This document shows, in pieces, positions 48,175 to 56,455 of a stretch of 64,000 nucleotides of DNA. How positions within the stretch are numbered: the first letter of the stretch is position 1; each line of letters begins with the position of its first letter. A program made the translations under genes and the position numbers. Below the pieces are notes generated by a model, which ran no database searches, was not told where the DNA came from, and worked only from the letters and a program-made list of their open reading frames with translations. The DNA is taken from contig CAWJWO010000015.1 in the NCBI GenBank assembly GCA_963846585.1, positions 124,001 through 188,000 of the forward strand, given 5' to 3'. The DNA comes from JAAUTT01 sp963846585. GTDB taxonomy: Bacteria > Bacteroidota > Bacteroidia > Bacteroidales > JAAUTT01.

Positions 48175-48268
48175 TAATATTTACTACTTGTGCTACTTAC
48201 AACTTTTGCTTGGTTCTATAAAAATTATTCTTTATTTTGTACTTTAATTAATCAATATTCAATAATAA

Positions 48269-48341
48269 GCGGGAGTAGCTCAGTTGGTAGAGCATCAGCT
48301 TCCCAAGCTGAGGGTCGCGGGTCCGAATCCCGTTTCCCGCT
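48269..48341 (+). tRNA. tRNA-Gly (anticodon CCC)
   Basis: Cloverleaf: acceptor GCGGGAG/TTCCCGC (one G·U), D arm GCTC…GAGC, anticodon loop TTCCCAA in TCAGC/GCTGA, T arm GCGGGTCCGAATCCCGT. CCA not encoded. Confidence 0.94.
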
Positions 48342-48834
48342 CTTAATTATCAACTACTTACAAAAGTAATATTTGTGAGTTAAATATTTTTGCATCAAAA
48401 TTTGCACCACAACTATAAATTTACATGGTTAGAATTTTAAAATTTGAAAAAATTTTCCAAAAAAATTTGACCCAGTTAACATCTTCGTGTAAGTCCCCCG
48501 ACTTGTAAAAAAGGTCACATATAAATAAAAAATATTAAAATTGGATACTGTTAATTATAAGACCCGCTCCATGAGAGGGAGGATGGACTGGGAGTCTCCT
48601 AGTGGGAGGGGTAAATATGGGTTATTCTTTATTTCTATTTAGTTGTTCTTAATTGTTAATATATTCAACCAATTTATTATACATATAATAACAATATATT
48701 GATTATCTTAGATTTTAATAATAATATCTTTATATAATTAACAATAATCGATATATAATATAAGTTATTGTAAACAAACTAAATATAAATTAAATTAACT
48801 TTTAAGTGAATAATTATTTGTAATTAATATATAA
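48342..48834. other. Non-coding region after tRNA-Gly
   Basis: About 490 bp, very AT-rich except for a GC-rich purine island at 48558–48612 (CCCGCTCCATGAGAGGGAGG … CTCCTAGTGGGAGGGG) that could form short hairpins. No gene seen. Confidence 0.4.
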
Positions 48835-49362
48835 GTGAATATATTTGCAGTTGAAATATGGTATGATGAATCTGAACTTTGTAATTTTTATACAGTTCGG
48901 TGGGAAAATTCAGAAGTAAATGAAACTGACCATTTTTTTGAACAATATGAAAATGAAGAAAACCAATATTGCAATTCTGCATACGAACTCTTTTGGCTCA
49001 TTACGCATAGCATTGGAAATGTATACGGTGCTACTAATGATTTTTTTGACCGAAATAAAAATAATGCCCAGGCACTTCCTCCAAAACCTAAAAATTGGAT
49101 TCCAGAAATTATGGAAATCGGGATACATTTCCCACTTAGGTTATATTGTTTCCGAATATCAGAATCAATCGTTGTACTTTTTAACGGTGGTATTAAAGAC
49201 CAACGTACAGACCAGTTAAGTCAGGACATATCATTAAAATTTTATGAAGCACAACAATTTGCAACAAGAATTGCTAATGCTTTACAAGATGGCTCTATAA
49301 TTATCTCAGAAGATAATAGAACATTAACCAATTTTCAAGGGACAACAGACATTATTCTTTAA
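48835..49362 (+). CDS. Putative toxin of a TA–chaperone module
   Basis: 175 aa from a GTG start (ATATAA precedes it). No family recognised with certainty. The C-terminal half (FPLRLYCFRISESIVVLFNGGIKDQR … FYEAQQFATRIANAL) follows the strand pattern of HigB/RelE-like toxins ('lR…ivvL..f.K'). It is followed 3 bp later by an XRE antitoxin and then a SecB-like gene. Toxin assignment rests mainly on this order. Confidence 0.6.
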   Translation: MNIFAVEIWYDESELCNFYTVRWENSEVNETDHFFEQYENEENQYCNSAYELFWLITHSIGNVYGATNDFFDRNKNNAQALPPKPKNWIPEIMEIGIHFPLRLYCFRISESIVVLFNGGIKDQRTDQLSQDISLKFYEAQQFATRIANALQDGSIIISEDNRTLTNFQGTTDIIL

Positions 49363-49365
49363 TAT

Positions 49366-49767
49366 ATGAAAAGTAAAGTAGCAGAACGTATGATGGCAAA
49401 AATGCCTGAAGATGTTAAAATATTTGTAGATAAATATGCTGATATTGTTGTACGTATAAACCTATTATTAAAAGAAAAGGGATTAACTCAAAAGGAACTT
49501 GCAGAAAGATTAGATAAAAAACCTTCAGAAATAAGTAAATGGCTTGGTGGTGAACATAATTTTACACTTCGTTCTTTGGCAAAATTGGAAGCTGAATTAG
49601 GTGAAACAATTTTATACGTGCCAAAAAGAGTCTCATTTCAAGCTGCTTGTGAATACAAGTCATTCATGACTGTATACCGTAATGACGAAATTAATACCAA
49701 TGTTGAATTTACTACTATTGGTTCTATTCAAATTAACAATAATAAAAATATAGGTCATGCCATCTGA
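49366..49767 (+). CDS. XRE-family antitoxin with C-terminal extension
   Basis: 133 aa. HTH at ~36–70 (LLLKEKGLTQKELAERLDKKPSEISKWLGG). After the HTH domain (VPKRVSFQ) comes a 45-residue tail rich in Asn/Ile. In toxin–antitoxin–chaperone systems such a tail is the chaperone-addiction segment that makes antitoxin folding depend on a SecB-like partner. The next gene starts within its 3' end (11-nt overlap). Confidence 0.8.
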   Translation: MKSKVAERMMAKMPEDVKIFVDKYADIVVRINLLLKEKGLTQKELAERLDKKPSEISKWLGGEHNFTLRSLAKLEAELGETILYVPKRVSFQAACEYKSFMTVYRNDEINTNVEFTTIGSIQINNNKNIGHAI

Positions 49768-50218
49768 TATTATTCCAATTTTTCTACCTGATAAAATTCA
49801 TTTGGTTAATATTGCAATAGTTAAATGTCATATAGATAATCCTTTTGATTTTAAAAATGATAAAGCAAAAGGTTATGATTTTACTATGGATTTTAAATTA
49901 GGATTTAATTTAAATGATAAATTAATCAAAGCAGACTTCCAATGTGAAATAATAACAAAAAGTGAAGGTGAAAACCATGAAGAAGCAAAAGGTTCATTCA
50001 ATTTCGCATATATTTTTCACGTTGAAAATATAGAGGAACTTGCAATTCCAGATAAAAATTATCATATTGAATTAAATGGTGGTTTAGGTAATGCAATTGC
50101 TACTATTACTTATTCAACAACCAGAGGTATATTGTTTTCCAGATTAAAAGGAACAACTCTTGAAAATTTCATGTTGCCAATTATCGACCCTAATAATCTT
50201 TTAAATACGGGTAAATAA
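49757..50218 (+). CDS. SecB-like chaperone (TAC module)
   Basis: 153 aa, all-beta then C-terminal helix. The ending LNGGLGNAIATITYSTTRGILFSRLKGTTLENFMLPIIDP matches the conserved 'YSTtRG…G…LPiinP' helix/tail of small SecB-family proteins in Bacteroidetes. Translationally coupled to the antitoxin. Known for M. tuberculosis Rv1957: a SecB-like chaperone protects a HigA antitoxin. I infer the same role here rather than general protein export. Confidence 0.72.
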   Translation: MPSDIIPIFLPDKIHLVNIAIVKCHIDNPFDFKNDKAKGYDFTMDFKLGFNLNDKLIKADFQCEIITKSEGENHEEAKGSFNFAYIFHVENIEELAIPDKNYHIELNGGLGNAIATITYSTTRGILFSRLKGTTLENFMLPIIDPNNLLNTGK

Positions 50219-50303
50219 TATATTTAAAATTACATGTTTCAATTTATATAACTTCTTCATAGTCATATTATTTTATGATACAAAAGAATAAGTTAATGCA
50301 ATT

Positions 50304-52832
50304 ATGGCAAACGAAGCACATGCAAGAATAAAGATTAACAAACTGCTTGAAGAAGCAGGGTGGAGGTTCTTTCATAGTAAAGAAGGAACTGCCAATATCC
50401 TGCTTGAAAACCATGTTAAAATAACACGAAAGGAAGTTGATGCATGGGGTAACGATTATGAAAAGGTACAATCAGGGACACTAGATTTTTTACTGTTGGA
50501 TAACAACAATAAACCAATTTGTGTACTTGAAGCAAAAAAAGAAAGTTTGCACCCGCTTGCTGCAAAAGAACAGGCTCGAAAATATGCGAACACCGTTGAG
50601 GCACAATTCATAATTCTTTCAAACGGAATTGTTCATTATTTATGGAATCTTAAAACAGGTAATCCTAAACCAATTTATAAATTTCCGTCACCAAATGAAA
50701 TCGGTGCTATAAAAGAATGGAATCCCGACAGGATTGCATTATCCACTGAACCCATTGACGATGATTATATTGTTGTTGTTCAAATGCCCGATTATGCAAA
50801 AAGAACTGACTGGAATGGAAATATAAAAAATAGCAAAGACTTTATTTGGAGAAATAAACTTCGATTTTTACGACCCTATCAATTAAAAGCAATATTGTAT
50901 TTGCAAGAAGCCGTTAAAGAAGGTAAAGACAGATTTCTTTTTGAAATGGCAACAGGCACAGGCAAAACATTGATTGCTGCAGCAGTTATCCGATTATTCT
51001 TAAGGACAAAAAATGCCAGAAGGGTATTATTCCTTGTTGACCGATTGGAATTGGAAGACCAGGCATGGAAAGCCTTTACCAATTATCTGAAACCTGATTA
51101 TTCCACGGCCATTTATAAAGAACATAAAAGTGATTGGCAAAAGACTGATATTCTCGTAACTACTATCCAATCCTTACTTTTTGATAATAAATATCGTTAC
51201 CAGTTTTTACCATCAGATTTTGATTTGATTATATCTGATGAATCGCACCGTTCAATTTCTGGTAATGCCAGAGCAGTTTTTGAATATTTTCATGGCTATA
51301 AATTAGGTTTAACTGCCACACCAAAGGATTATTTAAAAAATGTCGACCTTGATAAAGTAAAAGAAAATGACCCTAGAGAAATTGAACGCAGGATGTTACG
51401 GGATACATATACAACATTTGGTTGTGAAGGGGGTGACCCAACTTACCGTTATTCCTTAATTGATGGCGTTAAAGACGGCTATCTTGTGAATCCCAGGATA
51501 CTTGATGCACGCACGGAAATAACCACACAATTGCTATCTGACGAAGGTTATGCAGTTCCAATAACTACTGAAGAGGGGGAAGAAACTGAAGTATTTATTT
51601 CAAGAGATTTTGAAAGAAGGTTTTTCTCCGATAAAACGAACCGTGTTTTTTGTTCTACTTTTATAGAACATGCATTGCGTGACCCGATTACCAACGAAAC
51701 TGGTAAATCAATTATTTTTGCTGTAAGTCAGAACCATGCACGAAAACTCACTGAAATACTCAACGAATTTGCTGAACAGCTGTTTCCGAATAAATACAAT
51801 TCTGATTTTGCGGCACAGGTAACATCTCAGGTTAGTGATTCCCAACAAATGGCTATAAATTTTACCAATAATAATTTAAATGGTAAAACTACATGGCTGG
51901 AAGGTTATAAATCAGGTAAAACCAGAATTTGTGTTACCGTTGGGATGATGACAACAGGTTATGATTGCCCTGATTTGCTTAATCTTTGCATGATGCGACC
52001 TGTTTTTAGCCCTTCTGACTTTGTTCAAATTAAAGGACGTGGTACCCGTAAATTCACATTTGATTTTAAACATAAGAACGAATTGGGTGAAGAAGAAATA
52101 ATCCAACATGAAAAGGAGTTTTTTAAACTATTTGACTTCTTTGCCAACTGTGAATATTTTGAAGAAAAATTTAATTATGACGAAAAATTAAATCTGCCCA
52201 AACCTGGAAATGGGGAAGGAGCTGGCAGAATTGATGAGTTTGATTATGATAAGTTTACCAGTTCTATACCTGATCCTTTGGCTAATTTGAACGAGCAACA
52301 AGTTGGTTTAGAGGGTATGAAAATAGACCGTATGTTCTTTAAAAAGTTTGAAGACCGCATCGTGATGGACGACATCATCAAAAAAAATGTGGAACTTGGT
52401 AATTGGGAGCAGGTAGTTTCGCACATTCAAAGTGAAATATTCAATAAACCTGAAGAATATTTTAACCTGGAGAAATTAAGGAAAGCTGCAAAAATTGACC
52501 GTAAGGTAAGCATCAGGGAAATAGTAGAAAAGATTTTTGGCATTATTCCAAAATTCAAATCAAAGGATGAATTACTCGATGAAGAATTTGACAAGTTTAT
52601 ATCCATTTATCCACCCGAAGAAGATGTTAATATACGGGCGTTAAAGTACTTCTTCAAAGCGTATATTGTGGATAACCAGATTCGTAAAATACTTGAGTCA
52701 AAAGATTATCAGGCACTACAGACCAATCCTACACTTACAATTTCACAATTTAAAGAAGTTGCACCCAAATACAGGGAAGTAATTCCCCTTTACATTAAAG
52801 ACTACATTAATTTAGAACGCTTTGCCGCTTAG
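50304..52832 (+). CDS. hsdR: Type I restriction enzyme, R subunit
   Basis: 842 aa. N-terminal nuclease PD-(D/E)xK (LDFLLLDNNNKPICVLEAKK, ~60–80), SF2 helicase with Walker A MATGTGKTLIA (~213), DESH box (IISDESHRS, ~310), GLTATP (~332), and motif VI region QIKGRGTRK (~575). Starts at an ATG at 50304. It translocates and cleaves DNA in complex with HsdM2S. Appears intact. Confidence 0.94.
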   Translation: MANEAHARIKINKLLEEAGWRFFHSKEGTANILLENHVKITRKEVDAWGNDYEKVQSGTLDFLLLDNNNKPICVLEAKKESLHPLAAKEQARKYANTVEAQFIILSNGIVHYLWNLKTGNPKPIYKFPSPNEIGAIKEWNPDRIALSTEPIDDDYIVVVQMPDYAKRTDWNGNIKNSKDFIWRNKLRFLRPYQLKAILYLQEAVKEGKDRFLFEMATGTGKTLIAAAVIRLFLRTKNARRVLFLVDRLELEDQAWKAFTNYLKPDYSTAIYKEHKSDWQKTDILVTTIQSLLFDNKYRYQFLPSDFDLIISDESHRSISGNARAVFEYFHGYKLGLTATPKDYLKNVDLDKVKENDPREIERRMLRDTYTTFGCEGGDPTYRYSLIDGVKDGYLVNPRILDARTEITTQLLSDEGYAVPITTEEGEETEVFISRDFERRFFSDKTNRVFCSTFIEHALRDPITNETGKSIIFAVSQNHARKLTEILNEFAEQLFPNKYNSDFAAQVTSQVSDSQQMAINFTNNNLNGKTTWLEGYKSGKTRICVTVGMMTTGYDCPDLLNLCMMRPVFSPSDFVQIKGRGTRKFTFDFKHKNELGEEEIIQHEKEFFKLFDFFANCEYFEEKFNYDEKLNLPKPGNGEGAGRIDEFDYDKFTSSIPDPLANLNEQQVGLEGMKIDRMFFKKFEDRIVMDDIIKKNVELGNWEQVVSHIQSEIFNKPEEYFNLEKLRKAAKIDRKVSIREIVEKIFGIIPKFKSKDELLDEEFDKFISIYPPEEDVNIRALKYFFKAYIVDNQIRKILESKDYQALQTNPTLTISQFKEVAPKYREVIPLYIKDYINLERFAA

Positions 52833-52844
52833 CAGAAAGAAATT

Positions 52845-54155
52845 ATGTTAGATACGCCGACAAAAAAAAGAATTGACGATTGCCGTGATATTCTGGTAGG
52901 CAAACTACCTGACCCTAAAGCACAAATAGAACAAATCACCATTGGGTTAATATACAAGTTCATGGACGACATGGACAAAGAAGCCATTGAGTTAGGTGCA
53001 AAAGCAAAGTTCTTCTCAGGTGATTATAAAAAATATAGTTGGGACAACCTATTCAATACCAAAGTTTCAGCCAATGAAATGCTGGGTTTGTATTCCGAAG
53101 CTATTACCAGCATGGATAAAAATCCTAATATTCCGCAATTATTCCGTGATATTTTTAAAAATGCGTTTTTACCATACAGAGACCCTGAAACACTGAAATT
53201 ATTTCTTAAAACCATAGGTGAGTTTGAATACACCCACAGTGAAAAATTAGGTGATGCATTTGAATACCTGCTTTCTGTAATGGGTTCGCAGGGCGATGCC
53301 GGGCAATTCCGCACCCCGCGTCATATTATCGATTTTATTGTGGCAGCGGTTGAACCAGGTAAAACCGATACTATACTTGACCCGGCTTGTGGTACAGCAG
53401 GTTTCCTGATTTCTGCATTTAAACATATCCAGGAAAGGAACAAGCAGGATTTAACACCTGATGAACGTAAACGCCTTATACAAAACTTTACCGGTTACGA
53501 TATTTCACCGGATATGGTGCGTTTAAGCCTGGTAAACCTTTATTTGCATGGATTTTCCGACCCTCATATATGGGAATACGATACCCTGAGCAGTGAAGAC
53601 CGCTGGAACGAAAATTATGATGTAATAATGGCGAATCCTCCATTTATGAGTCCTAAAGGAGGTATTCGCCCACACAAGAGGTTTTCAATCAGCAGTAACC
53701 GGAGTGAAGTACTGTTTGTCGATTATATTGCCGAACACCTAAACCCGAAAGGACGTGCAGGTATAATTGTTCCGGAAGGGGTAATTTTCCAGAGTGGAAC
53801 GGCATACAAAGATTTACGCAAAATGCTGGTTGACAATTACCTTTATGCTGTCGTAAGTTTACCGGCGGGTGTTTTTAACCCTTATAGTGGTGTCAAAACA
53901 TCCATATTGCTCATTGATAAAGAACTTTCAAAAATCAACCAAGAGATTCTTTTTGTGAAAGTTGATAATGATGGTTTTGGATTAGGTGCACAACGTAATG
54001 CGGTAAAAGGTGGTCAATTGGACGATGCTATAGAAATATTAATTCAATTCAAAAGTGGAACTTTTAGTGAATCTGAAATTGCACATGTTGTTAACAAGTC
54101 ATTAATAGCTTCAAATGGTGATTATAATTTGAGTGGTGAAAGATATAAAAAATAG
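52845..54155 (+). CDS. hsdM: Type I restriction system adenine methylase
   Basis: 436 aa. Helical N-domain (~1–140), motif I LDPACGTAGFLI (~180), motif IV NPPF (~263, IMANPPFMSPKGG). It ends GDYNLSGERYKK, where related proteins continue; the downstream sequence is a decayed specificity gene, so the C-terminus may be slightly shortened. Starts 12 bp after hsdR. Catalytic motifs intact. Confidence 0.92.
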   Translation: MLDTPTKKRIDDCRDILVGKLPDPKAQIEQITIGLIYKFMDDMDKEAIELGAKAKFFSGDYKKYSWDNLFNTKVSANEMLGLYSEAITSMDKNPNIPQLFRDIFKNAFLPYRDPETLKLFLKTIGEFEYTHSEKLGDAFEYLLSVMGSQGDAGQFRTPRHIIDFIVAAVEPGKTDTILDPACGTAGFLISAFKHIQERNKQDLTPDERKRLIQNFTGYDISPDMVRLSLVNLYLHGFSDPHIWEYDTLSSEDRWNENYDVIMANPPFMSPKGGIRPHKRFSISSNRSEVLFVDYIAEHLNPKGRAGIIVPEGVIFQSGTAYKDLRKMLVDNYLYAVVSLPAGVFNPYSGVKTSILLIDKELSKINQEILFVKVDNDGFGLGAQRNAVKGGQLDDAIEILIQFKSGTFSESEIAHVVNKSLIASNGDYNLSGERYKK

Positions 54156-54173
54156 ATGTTATAATTCAGCATT

Positions 54174-54616
54174 ATGAGATTTAATAAATTAGATGAAATA
54201 TTTGAAATATAATGTAGGTGGTTCACCTAGACCTATTGAAGATAATTGTTACAGATGGGGAAAGATGGCATTAATTGGGTTAGAATTGGTGGATGCAAAA
54301 GAAGTTCAAATGTATTACTGAAACAAAACAGAAAATTAAACCGGAAGGTTTAAAAAACATCGCAAGATTGGTTGAGACTGGAGATTTTATTATTATCTAA
54401 TTCAATGAATTATTGGCAAACCAGATATTATGAAAATTACAGGGGCAATCCATGACGGTTGGTTAGTTTTGAAACAAAAAAATTTAAATCTCAACAAAGT
54501 ACTATATTTATTTAATTTTAAGTAGTGAAATAGTAAAAATACAATTTGAAAAGTATGCCACAGGAGGAGTTGTTAATAATTTAATTTATCATTTATTAAA
54601 AGTTTAGAAATTCCTA
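54174..54616 (+). pseudogene. hsdS: hsdS first half, multiply frameshifted
   Basis: Fragments of a first target-recognition half appear in all three frames: MRFNKLDEIFEI, NVGGSPRPIED, GINWVRIGG, TKQKIKPEGLKNIARLVETGDFII, SNSMNYW, DIMKITGAIHDGWLVLKQKNLN and SEIVKIQFEKYATGGVVNNL. At least five shifts or stops separate them. This half cannot give a protein. Confidence 0.85.
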
Positions 54617-55240
54617 TTGCCACCCTTATCCGTTCAAAAAGAAATAGTTGCCGAAATTGAAGGTTACCAAAAAATAATTGACGGGGCAAAAATGGTTGTT
54701 GAAAACTACAAACCAAAAATTGAAATTGACCCTGAATGGGAACTGGTTGAATTAGGAAAAATTATAAAGTTATCAAGTGGCAAAGGATTAACTTCTCAGA
54801 ATATCATTGAAGGTAATTATCCAGTTTATGGTGGTAATGGAATAAATGGTTACCATAATGAATTTTTTCTTGATAAACCAACTATAGTTATTGGTAGAGT
54901 TGGAGCATACTGCGGTGTGGTTCATATTACCGAATCAAAATCATGGATTACTGATAATGGCTTATATGTAACTGAATTTCAACAAGAAATTGAATTGGAA
55001 TTTTTAGCACAACTTCTTACTCAACTTAATTTAAATCGTTATGCAAAAGTTGGTGGTCAACCTTCAATATCTCAAAAAACAGTGACCGAATTAAATATTT
55101 CAGTTCCACCTATAGAAGTTCAGAAACAAATTGTTAATATTTTGAATAAAGAGAAGGAATTAGTAAATGCCAATCAGGGACTTATTGAAATCTTTGAACA
55201 AAAAATAAAAGACAGGATTGCAAAAGTTTGGGGAGAATAA
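54617..55240 (+). CDS. hsdS: Half-size type I specificity subunit (one TRD)
   Basis: 207 aa from a TTG. It holds a central conserved helix (PPLSVQKEIVAEIEGYQKIIDGAKMVVENYK, ~1–32), one TRD (WELVELGKIIKLSSGKG … NLNRYAKVGGQPSISQKTV) and the distal conserved helix (PPIEVQKQIVNILNKEKELV). Known: truncated HsdS with one TRD can dimerise and give a new palindromic specificity. Whether translation starts here is uncertain. Confidence 0.7.
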   Translation: MPPLSVQKEIVAEIEGYQKIIDGAKMVVENYKPKIEIDPEWELVELGKIIKLSSGKGLTSQNIIEGNYPVYGGNGINGYHNEFFLDKPTIVIGRVGAYCGVVHITESKSWITDNGLYVTEFQQEIELEFLAQLLTQLNLNRYAKVGGQPSISQKTVTELNISVPPIEVQKQIVNILNKEKELVNANQGLIEIFEQKIKDRIAKVWGE

Positions 55241-55592
55241 TGGAAGAAGCATATGAAATATTAGAATATTTGCCATTTTGTATTTTTAAATTTTATCCGA
55301 TGGTTCATTTGCCCAGAATGGGAAAAGCAATAGCACATGGTAACGCAATATGGATGAAATTGTAATTGACTAATGAGATTCCTCCCTTCGCTCGAAATCT
55401 CAAAAAAGCAATTTTCAATAATTTCAATATTCAATCTATTTTTTTGGAAAGAAAGAGTATGCAATTAATACAGAAAGAAGGTTTGTAATAAAATTATTAA
55501 ATCCACAATGTCTGGTGTGTTCCACCTGGAACATATTGGATTTTTATGCTCAACACGTAAAAAATAAAGTTATCTTAAATCTGCAAAAATCC
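55241..55592. other. Spacer between hsdS and mazEF
   Basis: A 41-codon frame (55240–55365, MEEAYEILEYLP…) is not recognised. At 55376–55402 GAGATTCCTCCCTTCGCTCG-AAATCTC forms an imperfect extragenic palindrome. Nothing else seen. Confidence 0.4.
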
Positions 55593-55624
55593 TTTGGAAT
55601 TTTAATAAAATGTATATACATTTG
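55593..55624 (+). promoter_or_regulatory. Bacteroidetes-type promoter and palindrome before mazE
   Basis: TTTG (55593–55596), 20-bp spacer, TACATTTG (55617–55624) fits the –33/–7 TTTG…TAnnTTTG consensus. The perfect palindrome ATGTATATACAT (55609–55620) overlaps the –7 box and is a candidate MazE operator. Confidence 0.7.
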
Positions 55625-55649
55625 TATAAACATTTAAATTAAAATATAT

Positions 55650-55892
55650 ATGCATGTAACAGCGCAAAAATGGGGTAATAGTTTGGCAATTAGAATACCT
55701 AAATCTTACACTATAAATTCTGGTATTGAAGAAGGTACGGAAATTGAATTAGTATTTGACAAGGGTTGTATAGTGATGATACCTACACAAAAAAAGAAAA
55801 AAACACTTGCCGAATTTTTAAGCTTGGTTACACCGGAAAATATTCATGCCGAAACTCAAACTGGAAATATTGTAGGGAAGGAAATATGGTAA
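55650..55892 (+). CDS. mazE: MazE/AbrB-type antitoxin
   Basis: 80 aa. Swapped-hairpin AbrB fold signature MHVTAQKWGNSLAIRIPKSY … GTEIELVFDKGCIVMIP, followed by a short acidic/Lys tail that would wrap the toxin. Overlaps mazF by 7 nt. Confidence 0.9.
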   Translation: MHVTAQKWGNSLAIRIPKSYTINSGIEEGTEIELVFDKGCIVMIPTQKKKKTLAEFLSLVTPENIHAETQTGNIVGKEIW

Positions 55893-56230
55893 AAAGTTAC
55901 ATACCGGAACGTGGAGATATTATTTGGATAGACTTTAATCCTCAAAAAGGAAAAGAACAGGCAGGACACCGGCCAGCGATTGTGCTTTCTGAAAAAAGAT
56001 ATAATCAAATTGTAGGGCTTTCGATTCTTTGCCCCATCACAAGTAAAGAGAAAGGTTATCCTTTCGAAGTGAAAATTAATCTTAAAGAAGTGTCGGGTGT
56101 GATACTTGCAGATCATGTGAAAAACATAGACTGGGTAGAAAGGAAGGCTGCATTTATCATAAAAGCTCCTGATGCAATAGTTGATGAAGTGATTAACATT
56201 ATTAATACCATTATAGATAAAAAGAATTAA
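55886..56230 (+). CDS. mazF: MazF/PemK-type endoribonuclease toxin
   Basis: 114 aa from the ATG at 55886 that overlaps mazE; a longer frame upstream lies inside mazE in another register. Seen: YIPERGDIIWIDFNPQKGKEQAGHRPAIVLS (PemK core with the conserved Arg), CPITSKEKGYPFEV, and SGVILADHVKNIDW. Known to cut mRNA at short sites. Intact pair with MazE. Confidence 0.92.
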   Translation: MVKSYIPERGDIIWIDFNPQKGKEQAGHRPAIVLSEKRYNQIVGLSILCPITSKEKGYPFEVKINLKEVSGVILADHVKNIDWVERKAAFIIKAPDAIVDEVINIINTIIDKKN

Positions 56231-56455
56231 TTGATCGCTGACATTATATTTTGGCGCGTTAGACATCTATAACCAATTGAATTATTCATTCCTGAAATTT
56301 ATTAATTTTTTTATACTTGATTTTATTGCCAAATCAACTTTTATTAGAAATGTTCAAAATATCTTTGCTGCCTTTTTAACTTTTGTTATATTGCCACCAA
56401 AATAGTTATCAATCTTTTATTCAAAACTAATATTCAACTAAAAAACTAACAAAAC

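Noticed and set aside
17093..48341. Integration of the accessory region into a tRNA by a phage-type integrase
   Set aside because: No duplicated tRNA 3' end and no full-length integrase; the only tyrosine recombinase is the short TnpI-like resolvase of the transposon.
55240..55365. 41-codon frame after hsdS
   Set aside because: No similarity recognised and no coding context; mentioned only as part of the spacer.
55766..55885. Longer MazF frame starting upstream inside mazE
   Set aside because: The extra 40 residues are lysine-rich sequence in the wrong register of mazE; the ATG at 55886 gives the normal MazF start.
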